Source: Bosea beijingensis
GTDB taxonomy: Bacteria > Pseudomonadota > Alphaproteobacteria > Rhizobiales > Beijerinckiaceae
Length of the DNA: 64,000 nt
Direction of reading: 5' to 3'
Assembly (NCBI RefSeq): GCF_030758975.1
Contig: NZ_CP132359.1
Location: forward strand, 3,786,009 to 3,850,008
A model generated the notes under the pieces. That model was given only the letters and a program-made list of their open reading frames with translations. It was not told the origin of the DNA and did not search any database. A program made the translations under genes and the position numbers. Shown piece by piece: positions 8,195 to 16,283 of the stretch; the first letter of the stretch is position 1; each line of letters starts with the position of its first letter.

Positions 8195-8976
8195 GAATAG
8201 CGACCTTCAACATCAATGGCATCAATGGTCGCCTTCCCGTCCTCCTCCGGTGGTTGAGCGAGACCCAGCCGGACATCGCCTGCCTGCAGGAGCTGAAGGC
8301 TACGCAGGACAGGTTTCCGGAATCAGCGATCCGAGACGCCGGCTACGGCTGCATCTGGGCGGGCCAGAAGAGTTGGAACGGCGTCGCCATCCTGGCACGC
8401 GGCAGCGATCCCATCGAGACCCGCCGCAGCCTGCCCGGCCATGCGGGCGACCAACAGAGCCGTTATATCGAAGCCGCCGTGCAAGGCGTGCTGATCGGTT
8501 GTCTCTACCTTCCGAACGGAAATCCGGCGCCAGGCCCGAAACTCGCGTACAAGCTGGACTGGCTCGCACGCCTCGCAGACCACGCCGCAGAGCTACTGGC
8601 GCATCGCGTTCCGGTCGCGCTCATTGGTGACTTCAATGTCATTCCGACCGAGCGAGACGTCTACAAGCCCGAGCGCTGGCTGGGCGATGCTCTATTTCGT
8701 CCCGAGGTCCGGCGCGCCTTCGAGGCGCTTCTCGCGCAAGGCTGGACGGACGCATTGCGCAAGCTTCACCCCGAAGACCGCATCTACACATTCTGGGATT
8801 ATTTCAGAAACGCATGGGGACGCGATGCCGGCCTACGCCTTGACCATCTGCTTCTGAGCCCGGATCTGGTCGCGCGTCTGGAAGCGGCGGGTGTCGATCG
8901 CCACGTGCGTGGCTGGGACAAGGCCAGCGACCATGCCCCCGCCTGGATTCGACTCGCGGCCATAGCGCTGCAGTAG
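8191..8976 (+). CDS. xth: exodeoxyribonuclease III / AP endonuclease
   Basis: At 261 residues this is a full-length member of the Mg-dependent ExoIII/APE1 family. Visible motifs are the N-terminal FNINGI, the metal-binding Glu in CLQELK (about residue 34), the GDFN catalytic loop near residue 150 and the C-terminal SDHAPAW with the catalytic His. It nicks abasic sites and removes blocked 3' ends in base excision repair. The ATG overlaps the stop of the HARP-like gene by four bases. It ends 11 bases before the convergent DUF763 gene. Confidence 0.93.
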   Translation: MRIATFNINGINGRLPVLLRWLSETQPDIACLQELKATQDRFPESAIRDAGYGCIWAGQKSWNGVAILARGSDPIETRRSLPGHAGDQQSRYIEAAVQGVLIGCLYLPNGNPAPGPKLAYKLDWLARLADHAAELLAHRVPVALIGDFNVIPTERDVYKPERWLGDALFRPEVRRAFEALLAQGWTDALRKLHPEDRIYTFWDYFRNAWGRDAGLRLDHLLLSPDLVARLEAAGVDRHVRGWDKASDHAPAWIRLAAIALQ

Positions 8977-8987
8977 CGAGGGGTATC

Positions 8988-10268
8988 CTACCGACGTCGG
9001 AATTTCGCCTCGTTGTCTTTTTCGCAGCCTCCATCCGGCCTCTCCCATCCGAAGACGCTTCGGCCGCCGTACTCCGGCGAGCGTCGGCGCTCCTCGGCGA
9101 CATACTCGACGAGCGTCGGACCTGTCGCACTCTGTTCCAGCCGGCGACTCTCGCCGTCCAGCCGCGCGATCGCGGCAAGGCGATCCTCCTGACCGAGCTT
9201 CGCCCGGTCGACGGCCGAACGAAGGACACCGATCGTCTGATCATAGACCTTGGTCGGTACGGCGAAGGGCTGGCGATCCTTGCCGCCATGCGCGAGCGAA
9301 AAGCGCGCGGGATCACTGAAACGGCATGGCGCACCATGCAGCACTTCCGCGACCATCGCGAGAGAGCGTACGGTACGAGCACCAATGCCGGGCACGAGCA
9401 GAAGCTCGGAAAAATCGCTCGGGCCCCGGTCGGCCGCGGCGGCAAGCGCACCATGAAGGCGGCGCGCCATGACGTCTTTGGGCTTCACATCATGATGCGA
9501 AGGCATCACGAGATGCGGCAGGGTTAGTTGCGGAGCCACTTGATCGGCGCAAGCGCGCTTCGGTTGGAGCGCAGCTAGCTCTCTGACGATCGCATCAGGC
9601 CCTTCGTCGCGAAGCATCGCGACCTGCGCCGTACGGGCACGATCCGCGCGTGCATCCGTCAGGTTGACGATATTACCGGTGCTACGGCCCTCGATCGCCG
9701 CATGAGGCGCCTCGACGAAGCTGCCGAGCCCCTCGGAATGCCAGTGATAACGCCGCGCCATCCCGCCATCGCCATTCATGCCCTGCTGCACGACCGTCCA
9801 GTGCCCGTCATCCGTCACGAAGAAGCCGTGCAGGTAGAGGTCGAAGCCGTCCTGCACCGCGGCGCTGTCGACCTTCGCGACGAGCCGGCTCGCCTGAGCC
9901 AGCGCCGCTCCGTCGAACCCGACCTTCCCACCGATCTGCTCCAGCTCCGCCGGGGTGCGGCGGGACTGGTTGCCGCGTCCGCCGCAGACATGGAGCCCGA
10001 GCTCGCCGGCGAGCGGCGTCAGGCCGCGCTTCAAAGCCCCGATCACGCTGGTCGTGATGCCCGAGGAGTGCCAGTCCATTCCCATGATCGCGCCGAAGGA
10101 CTGGAACCAGAAGGGATGCGCGAGCCGCCGGAGTAACTCGTCGCGACCGTAGTGCTGGATGATCGCCTCGCAGATCACGCTGCCCAGCCTGGCCATGCGC
10201 TCGCCCAGCCAGGGCGGAACGCGGCCGTAATGCAGGGGAAGATCAGCGCTGCCTGATCGGCGTGTCAT
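8988..10268 (-). CDS. DUF763 family protein with helix-hairpin-helix
   Basis: The 426-residue product opens with RRSGSADLPLHYGRVPPWL, the conserved start of DUF763. Further family blocks are QHYGRDELLRRLAHPFWFQSFG and MGMDWHSSG near residues 40-70. A helix-hairpin-helix-like segment (LLLVPGIGARTVRSLAMVAEVL) lies near residue 300, which fits non-specific DNA binding. The biochemical function of the family is not known to me; its place next to exonuclease III and a HARP-like gene points to DNA repair. I prefer the ATG at 10268, with CCGGAAC before it, over one five codons upstream. Confidence 0.85.
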   Translation of the reverse strand: MTRRSGSADLPLHYGRVPPWLGERMARLGSVICEAIIQHYGRDELLRRLAHPFWFQSFGAIMGMDWHSSGITTSVIGALKRGLTPLAGELGLHVCGGRGNQSRRTPAELEQIGGKVGFDGAALAQASRLVAKVDSAAVQDGFDLYLHGFFVTDDGHWTVVQQGMNGDGGMARRYHWHSEGLGSFVEAPHAAIEGRSTGNIVNLTDARADRARTAQVAMLRDEGPDAIVRELAALQPKRACADQVAPQLTLPHLVMPSHHDVKPKDVMARRLHGALAAAADRGPSDFSELLLVPGIGARTVRSLAMVAEVLHGAPCRFSDPARFSLAHGGKDRQPFAVPTKVYDQTIGVLRSAVDRAKLGQEDRLAAIARLDGESRRLEQSATGPTLVEYVAEERRRSPEYGGRSVFGWERPDGGCEKDNEAKFRRR

Positions 10269-10475
10269 GAAGTTCCGGAACAAATAAAGAACGATCAGTC
10301 GGTATAGGCTCTCGCAGGCTCTCGCGCCAGCCTGAATTCAGCCCGACGGCTTCGATGGGGCAAGCAACCGGTGCCCTTGAACAATCTGCAGGTGGTGGAA
10401 CAGCGAGGCCGCTCGGGCGTCCTGACTCTGGAGCCCAGAGGGCGATGACGATCCATTTGAGTGGATACCACCAGC

Positions 10476-10661
10476 ATGGCCAATGGCAATCGCGAAGCTC
10501 TCAACGACCAGATCGCTCTCCTGCGCCGGCAGGTTTCGGATTTGACCCAACTCGCGGCAGCCGCCTCCGGAGCCGCGCAGGAAGAAAACCTGCAGGAGCA
10601 GATCAACGCCAAGCAGGACCATCTCAACGAGCTCCTGAAGCTGCGTGGCGATGTGGGCTAG
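10476..10661 (+). CDS. small coiled-coil protein
   Basis: The product of 61 residues begins MANGNREALNDQIALLRRQV and is almost entirely heptad-like (Leu, Gln, Glu, Ala), so it is likely a short coiled coil or helical bundle. A sequence GGAAC, 16 bases, CGTC at 10397-10421 resembles an EcfG promoter with one mismatch. Similar tiny helical proteins in this group are often stress-induced, but no function is known. Confidence 0.6.
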   Translation: MANGNREALNDQIALLRRQVSDLTQLAAAASGAAQEENLQEQINAKQDHLNELLKLRGDVG

Positions 10662-10795
10662 CGATACGATCGCGATCGAAGACGGTTCCACTCCCTGCTG
10701 GCCATGCTGGCGGGCAGGGGCCGATGAGCGACTGCTGATGCGAAACCCGCCGGGTTTAGGTAGGATGGCTCATCCGCAGCGGAGACATCGTCCGC

Positions 10796-13156
10796 ATGGA
10801 TAAGCCGATCGCACATCGCCAAGGTTTCCCCGACAGCTTCACGGCAAGCTTGGTCGCGCTCATGCCCGCGGCGGTCTATACTTGCGATGCTGCCGGTCGC
10901 CTCACCTTTTTCAACCGGAAAGCCGTCGAGATCTGGGGACGCGAGCCGCCGCTTGGGGACGATCAGGAACGATATTGCGGTTCGTTTCGCATGTGGACGC
11001 CGGACGGCCACCTGCTGAGGCATGAGGACTGCCCCATGGCGGATGCGCTGCGGGATGGCCGAGCGGGGCGCGATCCGGAGGTGGTGATCGAGCAGCCGGA
11101 CGGCACGCGCCTGATCGCCAACGTGAATATTGACCCGATCTTTGACGATGCCGGCAACATAACGGGCGCAATCAACGTCTTCGTGGACGTTACGGATCGC
11201 AAGCGCAACGAGGCGCTGCTGGCGAGCCAGCGAGAGGCTCTCGAATGCGCCTTGAACGGAGAGCCTCTCACGGCATCATTAGGCATTTTGGGAGGTGCGG
11301 TAACAGCTCAGTACGGTTGCGGCACCCGCTTCGCGTTTTATCTCGCTAATGACGAGAGAACGTCGCTCCGGCACGTCGTCGGCATGTCGGAGGACTATGC
11401 CGCGGCCGTGGATGGCTTCCTGATCGGGCAGGATTCGCTCGCCAGCAGCCTTGCAACTGCCACAGGCGAAGCAGTTCTGACGACCGATGTCGAGGAGGAG
11501 GTGTGCTCGGAGCCATGGCGCGAGATGGCCCGTCGCTTCCAGTATCGCGGCTGCTGGAGCTTTCCGATCCATTCCCGCAAAGGGGAATTTGTCGGCACGT
11601 TCGCTCTTTACTGGCCGCAGCCGGCAAAAGCGGGCTCCTCGGATATCGAGGTTGCGAACCTCGTCACCAACACGGCCGGCATCATCATCGGCCGCGACCT
11701 CGAAGCGAGGTATCGCAGGGCTGCCGAAGCGTCGCTTCGCGAAAGCGAGGAGCGCTTCCAGCAGCTAGGCGCCTCTTCCTCGGATGCCATCTGGGTCAGA
11801 AATGCCCATAGCTGGGACTTTGAATATGTCAGCCCGGCAGTGCAGACGATCTTTGGCGTCACCCCGCAGGCGGTGCTAGCCGACGCCAGGCTGCTCAACG
11901 CCCTGATCATCCCTGAAGAACGTGATGAAGCTTCGAGGAATGTCGAGCGCGTCAGCGCTGGCGAGGTCGTCGTCCAGGAATACCGTATTCAGCGGGCGGG
12001 CGACCTCGCGTTTCGCTGGATCCGAAGCACCGGATTTCCGCTTTGCGGTGGCGACGGTGACATCCAGCGCATCGGGTCGATCGCGCAGGACATCACTGAA
12101 GCGAAACTCGCGGCCGGACACCAAGCCACTCTGCTCGCCGAGCTTCAGCACCGCGTGCGCAATGTCCTGGCCATCGTGCGTTCGGTCACTGTGCGAACCG
12201 GAGAACGAGCCTCAAGTGTGCAGGATTACGCCGATATCCTATCTGGCCGGCTCCTGGCTCTGGCGCGGGTCCAGGCCCTCCTCACACGCGGCGCCAATCT
12301 CAGCGTGAATATCAGAGATGTCGTTCATGACGAGGTCAGCGTGCAGGCACAGCACGAGGGGCAGTATTGGATCGAAGGGCCGGACATTTCCCTCTCTCCC
12401 AAAGCGGCGGAGATCTTGACGCTGGCGGTTCATGAGCTCGGCACCAACGCGATGAAGTACGGCGCCCTGTCCGTAGCCGACGGGAGGGTCAAGGTGGAAT
12501 GGGCCACCTTCGTCAAGCGCGGCATCCCCTGGCTCCGCTTCGTATGGACGGAAAGCGGATCAGCCGCAGCGCCAATTGCCGCGGCAACAGTGCCGCGACG
12601 ACGAGGATTTGGCCGCGAGCTGATCGAAGCTCGCGTACCCTACGAACTAGGCGGGCAGGGGAGCGTTGTCATCGAAGCAGGCAAAGCCCAGTGCCACCTG
12701 GAGTTCCCGCTGGCTGACGGTGCGAGCGTCTTCGAGACGGGAGCGCCGCAGAGATTGACCGTATTTGGAGGAGCACTCGACATGACGGGGGCACCGGATC
12801 TCCACGGCTACCACATTCTGATCGTGGAGGACGAGTACATCGCCACCGATACCGCGCGCGCACTTCAGGGGGCCGGCGCGACGGTTATCGGTCCTTGCGG
12901 AAACGAAGTGGCGGCTCAGGCGGAATTGGCCATGCAAACGCCGGATGCCGTGGTCCTTGATATCAATCTCGGTCATGGTGCGTCGTTCAAGCTCGCCGAG
13001 CATCTGCAGGAAAACGGCATTCCCTTCGTTTTTGTCACCGGCTACGACGCCGATATCATTCCTCCCGACTTCGCAGGCGTCGAGAGGCTGGTGAAACCGC
13101 TGCAACTTCGGCAAGTCGTGGAAGCGATTTCGCGCTTGCTGCAGGCAACGGTCTGA
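10796..13156 (+). CDS. hybrid PAS-GAF-PAS HWE sensor kinase with C-terminal receiver
   Basis: The 786-residue soluble protein reads as PAS (about 15-135, ending VDVTDRKRNEALL), GAF (about 150-305), PAS (about 315-440, ending AQDITEAKLAAG), HWE dimerisation and ATPase domains (H452 in ELQHRVRN; HELGTNAMKYGALS; VWTESG for the W-x-E), then a receiver domain from about 670 with phospho-acceptor D722 in VVLDINLG and a conserved Lys in RLVKPL. The kinase can probably phosphorylate its own receiver or pass phosphate to a separate regulator. No membrane segments are seen. The GAF domain suggests binding of a small ligand or chromophore; no biliprotein-type Cys is obvious. Confidence 0.88.
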   Translation: MDKPIAHRQGFPDSFTASLVALMPAAVYTCDAAGRLTFFNRKAVEIWGREPPLGDDQERYCGSFRMWTPDGHLLRHEDCPMADALRDGRAGRDPEVVIEQPDGTRLIANVNIDPIFDDAGNITGAINVFVDVTDRKRNEALLASQREALECALNGEPLTASLGILGGAVTAQYGCGTRFAFYLANDERTSLRHVVGMSEDYAAAVDGFLIGQDSLASSLATATGEAVLTTDVEEEVCSEPWREMARRFQYRGCWSFPIHSRKGEFVGTFALYWPQPAKAGSSDIEVANLVTNTAGIIIGRDLEARYRRAAEASLRESEERFQQLGASSSDAIWVRNAHSWDFEYVSPAVQTIFGVTPQAVLADARLLNALIIPEERDEASRNVERVSAGEVVVQEYRIQRAGDLAFRWIRSTGFPLCGGDGDIQRIGSIAQDITEAKLAAGHQATLLAELQHRVRNVLAIVRSVTVRTGERASSVQDYADILSGRLLALARVQALLTRGANLSVNIRDVVHDEVSVQAQHEGQYWIEGPDISLSPKAAEILTLAVHELGTNAMKYGALSVADGRVKVEWATFVKRGIPWLRFVWTESGSAAAPIAAATVPRRRGFGRELIEARVPYELGGQGSVVIEAGKAQCHLEFPLADGASVFETGAPQRLTVFGGALDMTGAPDLHGYHILIVEDEYIATDTARALQGAGATVIGPCGNEVAAQAELAMQTPDAVVLDINLGHGASFKLAEHLQENGIPFVFVTGYDADIIPPDFAGVERLVKPLQLRQVVEAISRLLQATV

Positions 13157-13211
13157 CGCACCAAAACAACGATCGCCGTTGCAGGCTTCGCCCTCGGCGC
13201 AGAGAAACAAA

Positions 13212-13772
13212 ATGCTTGGAGTTTCCACGGGACTGTCGACGCTGAACGCATTCGAACTCGCCCCTAGACTCATCGGCATGGAGCTTCTGGTCGAGGGCGT
13301 GGGTGGGACGATCGTTGAAACCGAAGCCTATCTCGCCAACGACCCCGCCTCGCATAGCTTCCGCGGGCCGACCAGAACCAACGCGGCAATGTTCGGCCCC
13401 GCTTGGCATGCTTACGTCTACCGGTCCTATGGCATTCACTGGTGTTTCAACGTCGTGGCGACCGGCAATGGCGCCGTGCTGATCCGGGCGCTGGAGCCGC
13501 GACATGGCATCGAGGTTATGCAGGCTCGCCGCGGCGCGATGATCCAGCTTTGCAATGGCCCGGGCCGGCTGACGCAGGCGCTCGGCTTGTCCGGCATTCA
13601 TGACGGGAAGAGCCTCGACCTGCCTCCGTTCGCCCTCATCGAGCGTCCTTGCGAGCCCGGGATCATCTGTGGCCCCCGGATCGGGATCTCGAAGGCCGCC
13701 GATTATCCCTGGCGCTTTGGGCTTGGTGGCTCACGCTTCCTGAGCCGACCGTTCGCTCCAATGAAGGGCTAG
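13212..13772 (+). CDS. DNA-3-methyladenine glycosylase (AAG/MPG family)
   Basis: At 186 residues this matches bacterial AAG-type glycosylases. Recognisable blocks are IVETEAYLANDPASHSFRG with the catalytic Glu, a following R-T-x-x-N-x-x-M-F-G loop (TRTNAAMFG), the VYRSYGIHWCFNVV core strand and CNGPGRLTQALG near the C-terminus. It excises alkylated bases such as 3-methyladenine and hypoxanthine in base excision repair. I use the ATG at 13212; upstream sequence has no better start. It ends two bases before the convergent gene that follows. Confidence 0.92.
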   Translation: MLGVSTGLSTLNAFELAPRLIGMELLVEGVGGTIVETEAYLANDPASHSFRGPTRTNAAMFGPAWHAYVYRSYGIHWCFNVVATGNGAVLIRALEPRHGIEVMQARRGAMIQLCNGPGRLTQALGLSGIHDGKSLDLPPFALIERPCEPGIICGPRIGISKAADYPWRFGLGGSRFLSRPFAPMKG

Positions 13773-13774
13773 GT

Positions 13775-14128
13775 TTATCGCTTCGGCCTTACCAGGCGTT
13801 TCAACCGCGCGATATTCGTCTTAACCCATTCTCTCCGTGGCGCCTTGAGGCGCCCGGCGGGGATTCGCTCGACGATATAGCGCCGTTCGATACTGATCTT
13901 TGCCGGCGCGATCATCCGGGACGCGTCCTCTATCGCCGCATCGAAAGCGCGGTGAGCATCTTCCAGATCGCGGAAATCGCCGATCAAGGTCGAAGCAGGG
14001 AGCTGCGCCGATTGACCGGCGATCAGGAGCATATTGGACCAACCACGTGCAAAGGCAGCTTCCACGAAGCGCGCGCGAGGCTCCCCGGGCGTCGTCTCGA
14101 TGTCGAAGGTCGCAATAAAATGCTTCAT
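13775..14128 (-). CDS. hypothetical protein, single alpha/beta domain
   Basis: The 117-residue product begins MKHFIATFDIETTPGEPRARF and looks like a compact alpha/beta domain with a basic C-terminal tail (TNIARLKRLVRPKR). I do not recognise the family. The opening beta strand and the DLEDAHRAFDAAIED helix suggest a small ferredoxin-like fold, possibly interacting with nucleic acid through the tail; that is inference. The start at 14128 is preferred because the fold begins there, although the ribosome site is weak. Confidence 0.6.
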   Translation of the reverse strand: MKHFIATFDIETTPGEPRARFVEAAFARGWSNMLLIAGQSAQLPASTLIGDFRDLEDAHRAFDAAIEDASRMIAPAKISIERRYIVERIPAGRLKAPRREWVKTNIARLKRLVRPKR

Positions 14129-14156
14129 ATTGCAGGTCTGCCTGACCGGGATACGT

Positions 14157-14363
14157 CTAGCGCTTTTCGCTATGTTCAAGTGTCAAGGCATTCCGCGCGG
14201 CTCTCGCAGCTTTGCTCATCTCCCGCAATTGCTGCATCAGAACGGGACCTTCGATCTGGCTAGAGTTGTATCCCTCTTCCTGAAGTCTTCGCCGAAGTTC
14301 CCGGATTTTCTGGAAACCGCCTGTTCTCGCCAGCTCGAAAGCACGCTCGAGTACCGTTTTCAT
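14157..14363 (-). CDS. small helical protein, unknown function
   Basis: The product of about 68 residues (MKTVLERAFELARTGGFQ) has a pattern of short conserved Hyphomicrobiales proteins: an aromatic-containing first helix, an RxLRRRLQEEGY segment, and a C-terminal helix beginning GPVLMQQLREM. Three ATGs occur in a row; the third is placed correctly, with AGGA about seven bases before it. It may be DNA- or RNA-associated from its charge, but nothing shows this directly. Confidence 0.6.
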   Translation of the reverse strand: MKTVLERAFELARTGGFQKIRELRRRLQEEGYNSSQIEGPVLMQQLREMSKAARAARNALTLEHSEKR

Positions 14364-14562
14364 CATCATTCCTGCGCCTTGATACGCAAACTAGGCTATG
14401 CTCCAGCTCTTCCAGCGCATTAACGTATGTTACCGGCTTCGGAGCCGCTCGCTTGAGGTCATATGTGTCCGCAGCTGGAACCGATCTCATCGATGGAACG
14501 TTGAGCAGGCGGAATTCACAGTAGTGCTCGTCGCATCGGCGAGCAAAGGGCTGGAAGCCCAC

Positions 14563-14592
14563 AAAACCCCGCCGGCAACCCGGCGGGGTTTT
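14563..14592. terminator. strong bidirectional rho-independent terminator
   Basis: A perfect 13-bp stem (AAAACCCCGCCGG and its complement) encloses a four-base loop CAAC, with A-run and T-run built into the stem so it works in either direction. It lies just downstream of the 14613-14852 gene on the minus strand. Confidence 0.85.
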
Positions 14593-14612
14593 GATGTGCG
14601 CGTGCTCCTCGC

Positions 14613-14852
14613 CTAATCCCCGCACCGCGACAGTATCGTCCCGTCCGGCAAGGCGAAACGGCACCCATCTTCATAATGAACCGGGGTTCCGTCCTCCAAC
14701 GTGTAGGACGTCAATGGAGAGCCCGGCCAGTCGCGCCAGACGATGACATGATACACCGTGCCATCCTCATCCCGGCACCGCTCTGTGTAGAGCGCACGCT
14801 TGACGGGGCTCGGGCGTCGCGCCGGACCAGGCTCCCTCCAGATTGCGACCAT
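14613..14852 (-). CDS. hypothetical protein of 79 residues
   Basis: A GTGAGG ribosome site precedes the ATG, and a strong terminator (14563-14592) follows the stop, so this looks like a complete one-gene unit. The product is beta-rich (VYHVIVWRDWP, YTLEDGTPVHYEDGCRFALPDG), probably a small barrel-like domain. No family recognised. It contains two Cys residues near the C-terminus and mid-chain that could be structural. Confidence 0.65.
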   Translation of the reverse strand: MVAIWREPGPARRPSPVKRALYTERCRDEDGTVYHVIVWRDWPGSPLTSYTLEDGTPVHYEDGCRFALPDGTILSRCGD

Positions 14853-14885
14853 GGCGGCACCTCACGCAACGCATCGATTACGCCG

Positions 14886-15185
14886 TCAACCCGCCGCGCC
14901 GAAGCCGAGTTCCACTTCGTTCGAGTGCTCTTCTAACGCAGCGGTCGGCAAAACGCGTCCGGTCACAGCCAGGTATCGGTCGCTGGAATGCATGACCGCA
15001 ACCACGAGGTAGCTACCGTCCTCGCATTCGAGATTCAGCAAACCAAGCAAGGCTGCCGGGTCGAGGTCGCCGGTGTTGCAGAGCAAATAGCCGCCGCGCG
15101 TGTCGCCGAAATCGTTGCTGAACTGAAAACTGATGGGAAGCCTGCGGCCATCGCGCAGGATCAAAGAGCCTTTTCCGCTATGCAT
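14886..15185 (-). CDS. hypothetical protein, PilZ-sized beta domain
   Basis: From the ATG at 15185 (GGAGAC ribosome site) the product is 99 residues. It opens MHSGKGSLILRDGRRLPISFQF and has strands rather than helices, with VAVMHSSDRYLAVTGRV near the end. It resembles short beta-barrel proteins conserved in Bosea and Methylobacterium-like genomes that I cannot name. Size and strand pattern recall PilZ or small DUF domains, but the PilZ RxxxR and D/N-x-S-x-x-G motifs are absent. Confidence 0.65.
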   Translation of the reverse strand: MHSGKGSLILRDGRRLPISFQFSNDFGDTRGGYLLCNTGDLDPAALLGLLNLECEDGSYLVVAVMHSSDRYLAVTGRVLPTAALEEHSNEVELGFGAAG

Positions 15186-15333
15186 GACAGGTCTCCGACT
15201 GGGCAGCGTCAATGCGCACCGCCAGCGGTCATTTCCAAGGATCGGCATGGAGACAACTGCCTGACCATTGACGCGCATTCACAGGCGGAGCGCACTAACA
15301 TACGCTAGCCGAGCCCACACTCCGGCCACAGCG

Positions 15334-15648
15334 CTACGCTGGAGGTTTCCCGAGGCCGCTTTCCTGGGGCAATTCCGATGCTGACTTAGCCGCGATGCGC
15401 CCCACGATCAGATCGACGAGTTGCCGGACGCTGCGGCAGGCTTTCATCTCGTCATCTGGAACCATGTCGCAATCGAACTCCCGTTCGACCGCGTTCCCGA
15501 TCAAGGTGAGGTCGTCCAGCGACAGCCCGAGATCGGCTTCCAGCGATGCGCCAGGATCGAGCCGCTCGGGATGAACGAGACCTTCGGTCGCAATGATCTC
15601 GACGAGGCGTTTGACGAGAACCGCTTCGTCCGCGCTGAGATCGCCCAT
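15334..15648 (-). CDS. acyl-carrier-protein-like protein lacking the standard DSL motif
   Basis: The 104-residue product follows the four-helix ACP pattern: helix I (DEAVLVKRLVEIIATEGL), the DPGASLEADLGL loop, helix II, and VEREFDCDM before a final helix (VRQLVDLIVGRI). Where typical ACPs have D-S-L with the phosphopantetheine serine, this has G-L-S-L-D-D-L. In an ungapped alignment the serine position is Leu, and a Ser lies one residue earlier. It may be a register-shifted carrier or a non-carrier relative. GAGG precedes the ATG, and it begins 12 bases after the stop of the 15660-15872 gene, so the two form an operon. Confidence 0.7.
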   Translation of the reverse strand: MGDLSADEAVLVKRLVEIIATEGLVHPERLDPGASLEADLGLSLDDLTLIGNAVEREFDCDMVPDDEMKACRSVRQLVDLIVGRIAAKSASELPQESGLGKPPA

Positions 15649-15659
15649 CTCAGCCTCGG

Positions 15660-15872
15660 CTAGTGCAACGCGTCGGCATTGGATCGCTCCCACACCAGTA
15701 TGGCTTTGACCAATGCGGCAAGCTCCATGGCTTCGGCGGTCCCTTCCGGGTAATCGGACAACAGGCGCGCCCGCTCCGCCGCCGCCGCGTATTGCTCACG
15801 ATCTTCGATTGCGACCGGGCGCCCGCGCCGAGCGCTCCGCTTGCCTCCTGCGATAGTCGGCTCGATCGTCAT
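15660..15872 (-). CDS. small basic-then-acidic protein in a stress micro-operon
   Basis: A near-perfect GGAGG site precedes the ATG. The 70-residue product begins MTIEPTIAGGKRSARRGRPV and continues as one long helix (EQYAAAAERARLLS, AMELAALVKAILVWE). The Arg-Gly-Arg-Pro segment is AT-hook-like (RRGRP), so weak DNA contact is conceivable. It sits between the 41-residue and the ACP-like genes and is probably transcribed with both. Confidence 0.65.
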   Translation of the reverse strand: MTIEPTIAGGKRSARRGRPVAIEDREQYAAAAERARLLSDYPEGTAEAMELAALVKAILVWERSNADALH

Positions 15873-15963
15873 GACGGGACCTCCTCTGTGCACCCCGGCG
15901 CAACCTGCTTCGAGGCCGCATGGTTCCCCGTCATCCTCGCGGCTAGCATCGACTTCGCAATAT

Positions 15964-16089
15964 TCAGCCCACCAGCGGCTTCCCGCCATTCTGGACTGCG
16001 CGCTCGGCCTCAGGCGTGAGTTGAACTCCGGTGCCCTCGCGCCGGGCGAGCCGCTGGGCCGCCTCCATCGTCACGCCAATGTCACTCAT
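15964..16089 (-). CDS. 41-residue protein, first gene of the micro-operon
   Basis: This short frame encodes MSDIGVTMEAAQRLARREG and ends GGKPLVG before TGA. A GGTGGGA ribosome site lies a few bases before the ATG, and an exact EcfG promoter on the same strand (16189-16213) ends 100 bases upstream. The composition is helical with a Gly-Pro end. No family recognised. It lies 91 bases before the 70-residue gene. Confidence 0.5.
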   Translation of the reverse strand: MSDIGVTMEAAQRLARREGTGVQLTPEAERAVQNGGKPLVG

Positions 16090-16186
16090 GGGTCCCACCG
16101 GTCACGTCCGGAGCGACCTAATTCGTTCCCATCCGAAGTACGGGCAGCGTTTGAGCTATTCACAGGCTTCCGGATCCCGACAGGTG

Positions 16187-16213
16187 GGAACGCCGGACTA
16201 TTCCGCATGTTCC
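16187..16213. promoter_or_regulatory. overlapping face-to-face EcfG promoters
   Basis: On the minus strand GGAAC (16213-16209), 16 bases, CGTT (16192-16189) is an exact EcfG motif facing the 41-residue gene. On the plus strand GGAAC (16187-16191), 16 bases, TGTT (16208-16211) is a one-mismatch motif facing glgP. Each upstream element of one promoter overlaps the downstream element of the other, so a single site serves both directions. Confidence 0.65.
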
Positions 16214-16283
16214 CTGGTCCCCGTGCATTCCAGACGTGTCAGGCCAAGCCTTGATGTGGCCACCGCATTACGAGATCGTGCCC

